Shown here piece by piece: positions 14,478 to 22,107 of a stretch of 33,393 bases of DNA. Source of the stretch: Methanolobus psychrotolerans (GTDB taxonomy: Archaea; Halobacteriota; Methanosarcinia; Methanosarcinales; Methanosarcinaceae); contig NZ_MBKP01000041.1 in the NCBI RefSeq assembly GCF_002243045.1, forward strand, positions 1-33,393, given 5' to 3'. How positions within the stretch are numbered: position 1 is the first letter of the stretch; each line of letters starts with the position of its first letter. The notes beneath the pieces were generated by a model. That model worked only from the letters and a program-made list of their open reading frames with translations. It had not been told where the DNA came from and ran no database searches. The position numbers were made by a program, and so were the translations under genes.

Positions 14478-15365
14478 ATGAAAGAACAACAATCATTCAA
14501 CCTCGATGGACATAAAGAAATTGGAAAATTAGAAGTGTCAAAAGAAGTTGTAGTTACACTACTTGGCATGGGGACATTATCTTTATTTGCATTTGGATTT
14601 ATTTTCATTTCACTATCTACATTATTTACTGGAAGAAGCGATTTTAACTTTGAATTCACAAGTGGCACAATTCTGATTTCAGTAGCTCTCTTCCTTGGTA
14701 CATTGATACTGCACGAACTCATACATGGCATATTTATATCAAGATATGGTGGCAAGCCGCATTATGGTGTGGGCATTGCTCACTTCATTCTCCCCTATTT
14801 CTACACTACTACAAAAACTGTTTTTCCACGCAACCAGTTCATTGTGATCTCTATTGCTCCGTTGATATTGATCTCCCTTGTTGGGATTGGTTTAATGGCT
14901 GCTTTCCCATTGATCGCGCACTGGATTTTCATCCCTTTTGTAGTAAATGCTTCCGGGGCAGTGGGCGATTTGTGGGTGACACGCAATCTATTGAGATATC
15001 CGAAACATGTATTTCTGGAAGATCAAAAAACCGGGCTGATAATTTATGGCAAAGAAACTGATAAACCCATTAATCTATCTACAGCAGGATTTGGCTCCAG
15101 ATTTTTCAAAGTCTTCATACTCTGTTTTTTTGCGCTGGGTATTTTAATGAGTATAGCGCCAATAGTTCTGGATATTTTAGGAGTGGGATCTTTTGCAATT
15201 GGACCCACGAATAGTCTTTACACGATATTTGAATTTCATAGCTCGCAGGACAGTTTCGGTTTCAGTTTCTTCCCCCTGTCAATATTAGCAATAAGTGTTA
15301 TTGCCGGATTGGTTTACGCGATTATCAAAACATGTGAGCTGGAAACACCTGGCATGAGTGGATAA
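14478..15365 (+). CDS. DUF3267 putative membrane zinc metalloprotease
   Basis: 295 residues from ATG 14478; an upstream TTG at 14463 is less likely. There are about five to six hydrophobic segments. The zinc-protease motif HELIHG (His79, Glu80, His83) lies inside a membrane helix, as in DUF3267 and site-2-protease-like families. A conserved region follows (PHYGVGIAHFILPYFY). Family proteins are predicted intramembrane or membrane-bound proteases with unknown substrates. A polar N-terminus with no signal peptide places it at the inner face. AGGGAT precedes the start. It lies in the stress island and converges on psiE. Confidence 0.85.
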   Translation: MKEQQSFNLDGHKEIGKLEVSKEVVVTLLGMGTLSLFAFGFIFISLSTLFTGRSDFNFEFTSGTILISVALFLGTLILHELIHGIFISRYGGKPHYGVGIAHFILPYFYTTTKTVFPRNQFIVISIAPLILISLVGIGLMAAFPLIAHWIFIPFVVNASGAVGDLWVTRNLLRYPKHVFLEDQKTGLIIYGKETDKPINLSTAGFGSRFFKVFILCFFALGILMSIAPIVLDILGVGSFAIGPTNSLYTIFEFHSSQDSFGFSFFPLSILAISVIAGLVYAIIKTCELETPGMSG

Positions 15366-15464
15366 TGATGAACCTGTTTCAAAATGTCTCCATTTCCTTT
15401 TTTGGCTGATCTCGGCTCTGTAGAAATCCTCGAAATTCAAGAGATAGTAAAGTTAACAATACTT

Positions 15465-15497
15465 GCAAATATGCTTCTAGATATTGAGAATATTTGC
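15465..15497. terminator. Dyad between convergent protease and PsiE genes
   Basis: GCAAATAT (15465-15472) and ATATTTGC (15490-15497) form an 8-bp stem with a 17-nt loop in a 231-bp convergent spacer. I see nothing else there. Confidence 0.35.
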
Positions 15498-15596
15498 TTA
15501 CTTTAGTTACTTGATGTCTATTTTGATAGGTTTTCTATAGCCGATACGTCATATACCACCTTAGTTCCCAAATTTTAAGCGTATATGAGGAAGTAC

Positions 15597-16001
15597 TCAT
15601 AATTTGGTTGGATACTTGACGGCCAGAGCTCTTATTATACCTAATGAGAACAACAATATCGAGAGGCCTAGAACAAATGGATAATCAAATCTTTGGGCAT
15701 ATACCCCTACCGCAATTTCACGCATGACTATCAAAATCGTAGCATCGGTTACATATGTAATTCTAATCTCTTGATGTTCACGATAATCAATAAAAGTCTT
15801 GAAAAGATCAATCAGAACAAAAATTGTGAGGACACTGGATACTATCTGACCAAAACCACCCCCAAGAGTCCCAAATAGTATTGAGTTGATATCCTGGAGG
15901 ATATGTATGACCCCCACAAATAGGGCCAGTAGCAGTATATAAAGGATGACTATAGTGACTAAATCAATAACTATCTTAAATATTTTATCCTGACTTATCA
16001 T
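15597..16001 (-). CDS. PsiE-family (phosphate-starvation-inducible) membrane protein
   Basis: 134 residues with four hydrophobic helices: about 12-34, 43-66, 87-101 and 110-127. The polar loop FIDYREHQEIRITYVTDAT is the family's most recognisable part. PsiE is named for phosphate starvation induction in E. coli; the molecular role is unknown. The ATG at 16001 lacks a near ribosome site. A leftward TTATAATG box near 16043 suggests a short leader. It lies 78 nt downstream of the amylase gene on the same strand. Confidence 0.83.
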   Translation of the reverse strand: MISQDKIFKIVIDLVTIVILYILLLALFVGVIHILQDINSILFGTLGGGFGQIVSSVLTIFVLIDLFKTFIDYREHQEIRITYVTDATILIVMREIAVGVYAQRFDYPFVLGLSILLFSLGIIRALAVKYPTKL

Positions 16002-16078
16002 ATATGTTTTGTAATGAACTCGTATTTCACTCCCCCCATTATAATTTGTTCAATTAAAGCTTCTTTAACGCTTTTGTC

Positions 16079-17527
16079 CTATTCTTTTTTTGTATAGCAG
16101 GAAACCGAACCTCCAGAAACCTGAAATACCCCCTTTCCGAGTTCATCAATAACTACTTCTGCAGGATTATCGCCCAGACGGTCAATCCATATCTCACCTG
16201 AATGGATCTTCCCTACATACATCTCCTTTTCTCCGTCTGATCCGTTAGTTAATACTACGGCGCAGCCGTCAGGATGCTCTTTGGTTCCAAGCCTTGTCCA
16301 TCCGATCGTATTTTCATGGTCAAGGTAGTCCTCTTGTGTTCCGTAGGCATTCTCTTTTCTGATCCGGATCAGATTGTCAATAACGTTTCGAATTGGCATG
16401 TACTCTTCCACATTAGCAATTCCATAGTAATCCCCGAAAAATATCGCAGGGAAGCCATCCTTCCTTAACAAGATCAATGCATATGCCAACGGCTTGAACC
16501 AATCCTCCACAAAGGATTCTAATGCCTGCATCGGTTGTGAGTCGTGGTTGTCTACAAAGGTTACTGCAAGCTGGGGATGGGTCTGGACTAATGAATTGTC
16601 GAAAATTGTCCTCATATCAAACTTGTTACTCTCTTTAGACGCCCTGTAGAAGTTAAAATGCAGTGAAACATCGAACATATCCAGAAGATGTTCTTCTATA
16701 TCCAGATAATCGTCTAATACTTCATGGTTTGATTGCCAATACTCGCCTACAACATAGAACTCTTCACCCTGCTCATTTTTAATGAACTTTAAGAAGCCTC
16801 TGATAAAATCCTGATTTATATGCTTGAGCGCATCAATTCTTACACCATCGATCCGTGTTTCATTTACAAACCACTTAAACCATTTGTATATTTCATTTTT
16901 AACGTCCGGGTGATTAAAATCAATATCTGCAAACATTAAATAATCAAAGTTGCCGAGGTCTTTATCAACATTCTCTGCCCAATCCTTGTTGTCTCCGAGA
17001 ATTTTATAGACGGCAGTCTTCCCGTTTGCGTTATTGTAATCAATACCGGTAAAATGTTCAAAGGACCATTTAAAATCAGAATATTTATTATTTCTTCCCG
17101 GGAAGGTGAATTTAGTCCAGCCTTTAACATCATAAGGCTCTGAAATAACTTTGGTTCTATTGTTAATTTCAACTTCCATTACTTTAAAGGTCTGGGTTTC
17201 ATCGCTTCCAGCTTTATGGTTAAGCACTATGTCAGCATATACCTGTATTCCGTTTTCATGCAGTGCATTAATAGCTTCGATCAGCTCATCTTTAGTTCCA
17301 TACTTCGTTCTTACGGTACCCTTCTGGTCAAATTCTCCCAAATCATATAGATCATAAACAGCATAACCTGTATCACTGGAAGAAGTACCTTTGAAACAAG
17401 GTGGTATCCAAACAGCCGTAATCCCCAGTTCACTTAAATGAGGGGCGTCAGCTTTTAAGTTTTTCCAATGTTGACCATCATTTGCCATTGCATATTCAAA
17501 ATATTGCATCAGTATACCGTTTCTCAT
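16079..17527 (-). CDS. Cytoplasmic alpha-amylase (GH13, AmyA-like)
   Basis: 482 residues. All four GH13 regions are visible: DIVLNH (99-104), GVRIDALKH with nucleophile Asp232, VVGEYW with acid/base Glu262, and FVDNHD with Asp329. The opening GILMQYFEYAMANDGQHW and lack of a signal peptide match the E. coli AmyA cytoplasmic type. It should hydrolyse alpha-1,4 glucan, such as intracellular glycogen. A GGTGG ribosome site precedes ATG 17527. The overall pattern is bacterial, suggesting transfer. Neighbours are phasin-like and PsiE genes, so storage or stress carbon use is a reasonable guess. No glycogen synthesis genes lie in the window. Confidence 0.95.
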   Translation of the reverse strand: MRNGILMQYFEYAMANDGQHWKNLKADAPHLSELGITAVWIPPCFKGTSSSDTGYAVYDLYDLGEFDQKGTVRTKYGTKDELIEAINALHENGIQVYADIVLNHKAGSDETQTFKVMEVEINNRTKVISEPYDVKGWTKFTFPGRNNKYSDFKWSFEHFTGIDYNNANGKTAVYKILGDNKDWAENVDKDLGNFDYLMFADIDFNHPDVKNEIYKWFKWFVNETRIDGVRIDALKHINQDFIRGFLKFIKNEQGEEFYVVGEYWQSNHEVLDDYLDIEEHLLDMFDVSLHFNFYRASKESNKFDMRTIFDNSLVQTHPQLAVTFVDNHDSQPMQALESFVEDWFKPLAYALILLRKDGFPAIFFGDYYGIANVEEYMPIRNVIDNLIRIRKENAYGTQEDYLDHENTIGWTRLGTKEHPDGCAVVLTNGSDGEKEMYVGKIHSGEIWIDRLGDNPAEVVIDELGKGVFQVSGGSVSCYTKKE

Positions 17528-17736
17528 AAGTTACCACCATTACTCCATAAGCCTTCTTTTTGTAATTCTGCGAGTAGAGAATGTTGGACATGCATTTTAG
17601 AACCAACAAATGTTGACATTTCAAGTACAACATACCGTTTTAAAGCAGCCATAATTCTCTTGCTCTTTCATTACATTCTTTTGAATATACAAGTCCGTAA
17701 GCAAGCTGCCTAATGATATATAACTAAAAAAGTAAC

Positions 17737-17763
17737 ATGTTGCTGGCCAAAATCACGCAACAT
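17737..17763 (-). terminator. Terminator of the phasin-like gene
   Basis: On the minus strand ATGTTGC and GCAACAT form a 7-bp stem. GTTACTTTTTTAG follows, a T-rich tract. It lies about 30 nt after the stop at 17793. The same ATGTTG/CAACAT word recurs at about 17580, 17608 and 17627 in the spacer before the amylase gene. Confidence 0.6.
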
Positions 17764-17792
17764 TTCAATAAGTTAATTGTATTGATCAGGTC

Positions 17793-18134
17793 TTATTCTG
17801 CACTTTTCTGCTGGTTCTTCATCTTTTCAAGCGCAGCTTCAAGTTCCTTGATTTTGAGTTCCTTGATCCTGTCCTCAAGGTCTGAGAGTTCCTTATCAGT
17901 TTTCAGGACTATCGTATGTATCTTTTCAACAACGTTCTTCTCCAGGCTAAGTCTCTGTTTATTGATTTCGCTAACCAGATCTTCTGCCAAAGCCTTACCC
18001 TCTTCCATGCTCAGAGTACCTGCATCAACCTTTTCTTTAACGAAATCCCTTATTCTTTCTTCAGACAAAGCTGCTAATCCTACACCTATCAGTGCAGCTG
18101 CTCCAAGAATACCTACTTTTGTCATTTTGTCCAT
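17793..18134 (-). CDS. Phasin-like coiled-coil protein (COG3937 type)
   Basis: 113 residues. A short hydrophobic N-terminus (KVGILGAAALIGVGLAAL, residues 6-23) is followed by a long amphipathic helix and a Leu/Glu/Lys coiled coil (about 65-108, ending KMKNQQKSAE). The layout resembles COG3937 'polyhydroxyalkanoate synthesis regulator phasin' proteins. I see no PHA synthase, so granule binding is not shown. The hydrophobic N-terminus could anchor it to membrane or a lipid surface. GGGGG lies 7 nt before ATG 18134. A leftward TATATAAA box near 18200 gives it its own promoter, inside the region downstream of module copy 2. Confidence 0.6.
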   Translation of the reverse strand: MDKMTKVGILGAAALIGVGLAALSEERIRDFVKEKVDAGTLSMEEGKALAEDLVSEINKQRLSLEKNVVEKIHTIVLKTDKELSDLEDRIKELKIKELEAALEKMKNQQKSAE

Positions 18135-18226
18135 ATAAAAACCCCCATTAATAAATCAAAAACTCTAACCGAGTTAGCAATGTTTAATTAACAATACCAT
18201 TTATATATCTCATATAGAACGATAGA

Positions 18227-18247
18227 AGGATGGGCAAGAGCCATCCT
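18227..18247. terminator. GC hairpin between RNA candidate copy 2 and phasin promoter
   Basis: AGGATGG and CCATCCT form a perfect 7-bp stem with a GCAAGAG loop. Reading leftward, TTCTATCGTTCT follows. The place fits a terminator separating the copy 2 RNA from the phasin-like gene, whose TATA box begins just beyond. Confidence 0.45.
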
Positions 18248-18330
18248 CCCCTTTGTGGTCCACCATTGATTGCAGCTTCCATTCCCCTATGAAAATGACA
18301 TCTTCTTAATGAATAAACCATTCTCTCTAC

Positions 18331-18455
18331 GCTTATTTCAAAAATCCTACGTTAATCTTATGAATAACAGATAATGACTTTTGAAATAAGCTTTAGAACC
18401 CACAATTGCTTTAGAACTCCCCAGTCCCCAATCCGCACGCATGTTCGATTGAGAC
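18331..18455 (-). ncRNA. Candidate structured RNA / leader, copy 2
   Basis: The predicted start is about 18455, 25 nt after the TATA box. The conserved G-rich block at 18398-18431 is followed by a hairpin with 16-bp arms at 18376-18391 and 18331-18346 (outer part GCTTATTTC/GAAATAAGC, one G-U pair). The loop is 29 nt against 57 nt in copy 1. Compared with copy 1, an A-U pair becomes G-C and a G-C pair becomes A-U. A 31-codon frame (18442 to 18347, starting MRADWGLGSS) overlaps the same region, so a leader peptide is an alternative. Confidence 0.5.
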
Positions 18456-18535
18456 AGAATTTCTTTCTCAACATTATATAAGTATGATCGTTTATTTATT
18501 TAACATAATTTGAATAAAACATTAAACGTGCTATC

Positions 18536-18558
18536 AAATTATAATGGCCTTATAATTT
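18536..18558. promoter_or_regulatory. 23-bp AT-rich palindrome (copy 2)
   Basis: AAATTATAA and TTATAATTT flank TGGCC. The arms are identical to copy 1 (12752-12774). It is centred about 70 bp upstream of the copy 2 TATA box, nearly the same spacing as in copy 1. Confidence 0.55.
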
Positions 18559-18707
18559 TCAACAACGTTATCATATGTTTTGCAGATGTCCAGTACTAAA
18601 AAAATATCTTCTTTCAGGTTGGATGCATACTAATATCGATCAATTTGTAATCTATGAAATCGTCGTAACACTGTAGACTGACAAATCTCTGAAATTCTGA
18701 CAACTAG

Positions 18708-18918
18708 CTCACATTCCGCAGGTACTAATTCATTTTGAATAATTTTGCTTGCTAACGTTTTTCTAGTCCGATTCTTATTGATTTATTTGTATTTATTTTA
18801 TAATGCCCCGTTTTGATAGCATTCCCCGAGGAAGTATAACATATAATTATTACAATATATTATAAAAACAGCATCAAGCAAAATTATGAACTTTTGTTAT
18901 CAACCTGCGGAATGTGAG
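18708..18918. mobile_element. 211-bp terminal-inverted-repeat element (MITE-like)
   Basis: CTCACATTCCGCAGGT at 18708-18723 is a perfect inverted repeat of ACCTGCGGAATGTGAG at 18903-18918. A second pair, ATAATTTTGCTTG (18739-18751) and CAAGCAAAATTAT (18875-18887), sits at the same distance inside. The termini are therefore about 44 bp with a diverged middle. The interior is AT-rich and non-coding. No target duplication is obvious (flanks ACTAG and TTAAA). It fits a non-autonomous transposon remnant inserted next to module copy 2. No matching transposase is in the window. Confidence 0.6.
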
Positions 18919-19440
18919 TTAAATAAAATAGAAAATAGGTTTTCTACAGATTCTTTCAACTACTGACGTATAAATGCTCTGGATCTAATATTATTTCTGC
19001 CTTTTCTGCAGATGCCCAGAAAAAACTGATAATTATCTTTTTTGCGGGTGTCTGCATATCATTATAGATATGAGGCTTAAATTTTATTATATTATTATTA
19101 CTATTATTATATTATGATATTATTATTATTTAGCGTTAAGAACCATTTTTTTGAAACTGATGGTATTGATCTCACGACATATTGAATGCTATTTTAGCAC
19201 TCATAAGTTACAAACCATGAGTGTTTAACTATAATTACATCTTAGTATTATCAATTGACAAATCCATGTGATTCTGATAATTGGCAAAATTGTAAGCCAT
19301 CTGCAGAAGGTCAGATGAATGGTTTTATCTGATATACTTATTTTTCTTCACTCTCATGGACCTGATTTAGAGAGTTTTTCTACAACTCCAAAAAAGCAAA
19401 TAGAAACAGGTCTGAGACAGAGTAACTGCTATGTAATTCA
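18919..19440. other. Gene-free AT-rich spacer with repeat fragments
   Basis: No coding frame is supported here. The stretch has an ATT-rich low-complexity tract near 19085-19135. A small hairpin, CACTCAT/ATGAGTG, lies at 19198-19223. A 54-nt piece at 19253-19306 matches the 5' end of module copy 1 on the opposite strand. Confidence 0.6.
19253..19306 (-). repeat. Fragment of the non-coding module (third partial copy)
   Basis: Read on the minus strand this matches 12590-12643 at 47 of 54 positions, including AGAATCACAT and GATTTGTC. Similarity stops there; no palindrome, TATA box or G-rich block follows. It may be a relic of duplication or a conserved upstream element that was separated from copy 2 by insertions. 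Confidence 0.6.
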
Positions 19441-19487
19441 ATACTTATTTATATCAGTGTTTCCCAGTATTATAGGGAGGTGAGTTG

Positions 19488-19664
19488 ATGGTAGATAAAC
19501 TTTCATGCCACGACATGAAGAAAGGGGAGATTTACATGTGCGAAACTTGCGGAATTGAGCTGCAGGTACTCAAGGAAGGTAGAGAATCCCTTAAACCCGG
19601 AGAAACCGATTCCGAACATCCAGGATTCGAATGCTGCGGCAAACCACTTACTTTAAAAAAGTAA
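19488..19664 (+). CDS. Desulforedoxin-like small metal-binding protein
   Basis: 58 residues. YMCETCGIEL gives a CxxC pair (Cys18, Cys21) and FECCGKPL gives an adjacent Cys-Cys (Cys49, Cys50). This is the four-cysteine metal site of desulforedoxin and the N-terminal domain of desulfoferrodoxin, which binds iron. The superoxide-reducing C-terminal domain is absent. An extra Cys7 lies near the N-terminus (LSCHDMKKG). GGGAGGTGAG is a near-perfect ribosome site 4 nt upstream. It probably acts as a small redox carrier in oxidative stress, or may bind zinc. A TTATTTATA box near 19450 is a likely promoter, and a strong terminator follows. Confidence 0.88.
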   Translation: MVDKLSCHDMKKGEIYMCETCGIELQVLKEGRESLKPGETDSEHPGFECCGKPLTLKK

Positions 19665-19691
19665 ATTAATTTCCTGCTATTGAATATTAAG

Positions 19692-19723
19692 ACGTTTGCA
19701 GGTGAAAAACGTTTTTATTTTTT
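19692..19723 (+). terminator. Hairpin and T-tract after desulforedoxin-like gene
   Basis: ACGTTT (19692-19697) and AAACGT (19707-19712) pair, followed by TTTTATTTTTTT. This is the most classical terminator in the window. From here to 19955 I see only a weak 29-codon frame at 19756 lacking a ribosome site. Confidence 0.7.
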
Positions 19724-19955
19724 CCAGACGTAAGCCGCAAGATAAATAACTATTAATGTGTGGCATTGAGTACATGGATGATACTAAGACTTATATAAAG
19801 TACAAGGGTCGCAGTAAGCTTGAAGTGTGCAAACTGGTAGCGTAAGGGTTTGTTGATATCTGTGAGTATAAACAGTAGGTTTCAACGTGGCATCTTAGAC
19901 GGATCAACTGTTAAATAGCAAATGTGATCAAATTATAAGTGGGGGTAAGTAGTGT

Positions 19956-20726
19956 ATGGTTAATAATTTATTTGATCTAACTGGCAAAGTTGCGATTGTA
20001 ACTGGTGCCTCCAGTGGATTAGGGGTACAGTTCGCTAAAGCATTAGCCAGTGCCGGAGCAAATATTACTATTGCAGCAAGAAGAGTTGAGAAGTTAGAAA
20101 CACTTAAGGTAGAACTGGAGAAAATGGGCATAAAGTGTCTCACAGTAAAGTGTGATGTTTTAAACGAAGATGATATTATAAATGTAGTCCAACGTACATT
20201 TGAAGAATTTGGGAAAATCGATATACTGGTAAATAACGCAGGAACCGCTTCTTTTGCACAGGCAGAAGATGTAACTAGGGAAGAATGGGATACAGTAATT
20301 AATACAAATCTTAGAGGTGTGTTTTTCTTCGCAAAACATGTTGCCAGAAAGATGAAAGAACGCAATCATGGAAGAATAATTAACATAACTTCAATGTATG
20401 GTGTAATTGGAAATACACAAAATCCACTCTCTTCCTATCATGCATCAAAAGGAGGAGTAACCAATCTTACTCGAGCACTAGCGGGTGAGTGGGCAAAATA
20501 TGGAATTACTGTAAATGCCATAGGACCTGGATTCTTTGAATCTGAAATGACAAAGGAAATGGTTTCTGATGATAGTTTTAAGGATTTCATTGAGTCAAGA
20601 TGTCCTATGAAACGAATTGGTAAACCGGGTGAGATGGATGGTTTGCTAATATACCTTGCATCTGACAATTCTAGCTATTTGACAGGACAGGATATCTGTG
20701 TTGATGGTGGATGGACTGCTGTATAA
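19956..20726 (+). CDS. SDR-family oxidoreductase
   Basis: 256 residues of the classical short-chain dehydrogenase type. The cofactor loop is TGASSGLG (16-23), with NNAG at 93-96. The catalytic Ser146, Tyr161 and Lys165 lie in NITSMYG and YHASKGG. The C-terminal VDGGWTAV is typical of FabG or gluconate/glucose dehydrogenase relatives. AARR at the second strand end suggests NADP(H). The substrate cannot be told from sequence. GGGGGTAAG precedes ATG 19956, and an AAATTATAA box lies about 22 nt upstream. It stands alone between terminators, and is possibly bacterial in origin. Confidence 0.9.
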   Translation: MVNNLFDLTGKVAIVTGASSGLGVQFAKALASAGANITIAARRVEKLETLKVELEKMGIKCLTVKCDVLNEDDIINVVQRTFEEFGKIDILVNNAGTASFAQAEDVTREEWDTVINTNLRGVFFFAKHVARKMKERNHGRIINITSMYGVIGNTQNPLSSYHASKGGVTNLTRALAGEWAKYGITVNAIGPGFFESEMTKEMVSDDSFKDFIESRCPMKRIGKPGEMDGLLIYLASDNSSYLTGQDICVDGGWTAV

Positions 20727-20766
20727 TAATCAGTTCTGTCGAGATCCTATTAGAATAACTAAAATG

Positions 20767-20788
20767 ACCTTGACATACCTGTCAAGGT
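20767..20788. terminator. Strong hairpin after the SDR gene
   Basis: ACCTTGACA and TGTCAAGGT form a perfect 9-bp stem with a TACC tetraloop. It sits 40 nt past the SDR stop in a convergent spacer. No T tract is adjacent. Confidence 0.55.
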
Positions 20789-20869
20789 TATGGACCAATA
20801 AATTAAATTTAACTTCTTTTGTTTGATTACTATACTTTTGTCGGCAGGTAAAGTGGTGAAAGTGTGCAG

Positions 20870-20944
20870 ATGGCTTTCAGAGAAGAAGGATTTGTCGTTA
20901 TACAGCCATACGAGGAAATACCTTATGTCACTCCGGTGGCATAA
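20870..20944 (+). CDS. Possible 24-aa peptide or gene remnant
   Basis: ATG 20870 opens [12 protein letters not shown]... ending YVTPVA, then TAA. GGTGA lies 10 nt upstream. The composition looks like real protein (aromatic and charged, no low complexity). It may be a micro-protein or the surviving piece of a broken gene. It lies between the SDR hairpin and the UPF0280 stop. Confidence 0.28.
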   Translation: MAFREEGFVVIQPYEEIPYVTPVA

Positions 20945-20973
20945 TCTTTCTTTATATCCTCTTTCTTCTTTCG

Positions 20974-21687
20974 TTACCCTTTTGTGATACACTCATACCT
21001 TACATCAGCCCTTTGGAGTTCAGGCACATCGCCCCAGAAGCCCATATATTCGTCTTGAATGACAATTGCACCTTTTATTCCTGCAACATCCTTTACAGCA
21101 TCAAATGAAAGTTCTACAGCCTCTTTTCCAATACCTGTGGCATTTCCAAGAGCAGTTGCCGCGGCGTCTGCAAGTGAAACATTATCGGAAAATACGACGG
21201 CTGCATCTGCCATCCCGAAACTGATGGAAGGTCCGACATTGCCTGAAGAAGTACAGACGCCGGTAATCGAATCCCTGGGCTCCATAACAAAGCCAATGTT
21301 CTTCAGGGGAGAATTACCGGCGTAGATTCCCATAAGCACTGGGCGGTCGTTGATGAGGGCTATATCCCCGCCATTATCCACCATTGCAAAACTCGCACCT
21401 GCATCCACCATAGCTTCAACGGCAAGGGCAGAGATCGTACCTGCAACGGCACTCATGGGACCGATACCCATCGTATTTCCGGCATCAACCATCCTCCTTA
21501 CAACCTCGGGGAAGTCGCCATTAATGTCGTAGGGCTCCAGGGTGCTCTGGAAGAACGGGTCCGAAGTAATGTAAGATTCCAGCTCCCTGCGATGTATCCT
21601 TATAGACCCGCGAGCCAATTCTATGTAAAAAGGAATATCGGCCTGGATAGTTACAATGGTTTCTTTCAACCTGAAATGTTCTTTCAT
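20974..21687 (-). CDS. UPF0280 / COG2122 protein, homocysteine pathway
   Basis: 237 residues from ATG 21687. The frame runs open further upstream across the NIL-ferredoxin gene, but family N-termini start like [20 protein letters not shown]. Core motifs are [20 protein letters not shown] and DNGGDIAL, an ApbE-like fold. COG2122 proteins were genetically linked in Methanosarcina acetivorans (MA1715) to sulfide-dependent homocysteine synthesis alongside the two upstream genes. The gap to the ferredoxin stop is 22 nt, and the order is an operon. The exact chemical role is unsettled. Confidence 0.85.
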   Translation of the reverse strand: MKEHFRLKETIVTIQADIPFYIELARGSIRIHRRELESYITSDPFFQSTLEPYDINGDFPEVVRRMVDAGNTMGIGPMSAVAGTISALAVEAMVDAGASFAMVDNGGDIALINDRPVLMGIYAGNSPLKNIGFVMEPRDSITGVCTSSGNVGPSISFGMADAAVVFSDNVSLADAAATALGNATGIGKEAVELSFDAVKDVAGIKGAIVIQDEYMGFWGDVPELQRADVRYECITKG

Positions 21688-21709
21688 GGTACAATGAAAA
21701 AAGGAAGTA

Positions 21710-22105
21710 TTATTTGTTGTTATTTCCAAGTGACAGGGCTTTGTGAGGGCACATATCAACACAGGTTCCGCACTGGATGCATTTTGCTTCATCCACAAGC
21801 AAACTGAAATCAGCGTCCAGGGAGAATACCTTAGTAGGGCATACTGAAATACAGGCACCACATTCTACACACTCGTTCTCGTCCCATTTTATGGGAGTAT
21901 CCAGTTTCGAGACCCTGGCACCTTTATTTGTTAGTGATTTACACATCAGGTCAAATTTATCATCGGCCACATCAGCAACGACCTCACCACGTGAGCGGTC
22001 AAAATGAGCCTGGGATATATTTAGCAGGACGCCGGTTTCAAGTATTGATTCTGCTATAATTGGCTTTATGAGTATATCACTTGAAATATTGATCTTTATT
22101 TTCAA
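21710..22105 (-). CDS. NIL-domain ferredoxin, homocysteine biosynthesis
   Basis: 131 residues. An N-terminal NIL ligand-binding domain occupies 1-75. Two 4Fe-4S motifs follow: [12 protein letters not shown] (79-90) and [12 protein letters not shown] (108-119). This matches M. acetivorans MA1822, which works with the DUF39 protein to reduce and transfer sulfur to aspartate semialdehyde. The start is TTG at 22105. A strong AGGAGGT ribosome site lies inside the end of the upstream gene, 8 nt before it. The upstream stop is only 2 nt away, so translation is coupled. Confidence 0.92.
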   Translation of the reverse strand: MKIKINISSDILIKPIIAESILETGVLLNISQAHFDRSRGEVVADVADDKFDLMCKSLTNKGARVSKLDTPIKWDENECVECGACISVCPTKVFSLDADFSLLVDEAKCIQCGTCVDMCPHKALSLGNNNK

Positions 22106-22107
22106 AA

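Larger units (their letters stand above)
18310..18710 (-). repeat. Non-coding module, copy 2
   Basis: The minus strand here matches copy 1 (12590-13020) in the same order. It runs from TTGTCAGAAT (about 18700) through TCTGCA, TAACGTTGTTGAA, the 23-bp palindrome (18536-18558) and TATA box (18474-18481) to GTCTCAAT (about 18447-18454). The G-rich block (18398-18431) and terminal hairpin (18331-18391) follow. Similarity continues past the hairpin (GTTTATTC...AAGAA). It faces left, toward the phasin-like and amylase genes. The two copies thus point inward and bracket the stress island. Confidence 0.8.

Noticed and set aside
17560-17640. Recurrent ATGTTG/CAACAT words before the amylase gene as operators
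   Set aside because: The words are short and partly explained by AT-rich chance. Only the terminator pair at 17737-17763 forms a convincing structure.
19080-19135. ATT-rich repeat tract as an origin or centromere-like element
   Set aside because: There is no associated Cdc6/Orc1 gene, no ORB-like motif and no regular iterons; simple low complexity is enough.
19756-19845. 29-codon frame after the desulforedoxin-like gene
   Set aside because: It follows a terminator and lacks a ribosome site, and the composition is unremarkable.
20974-21861. Longer UPF0280 frame reaching back to 21861
   Set aside because: The extra 58 residues overlap the NIL-ferredoxin gene in another frame and look like shadow translation. 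The family start fits ATG 21687.
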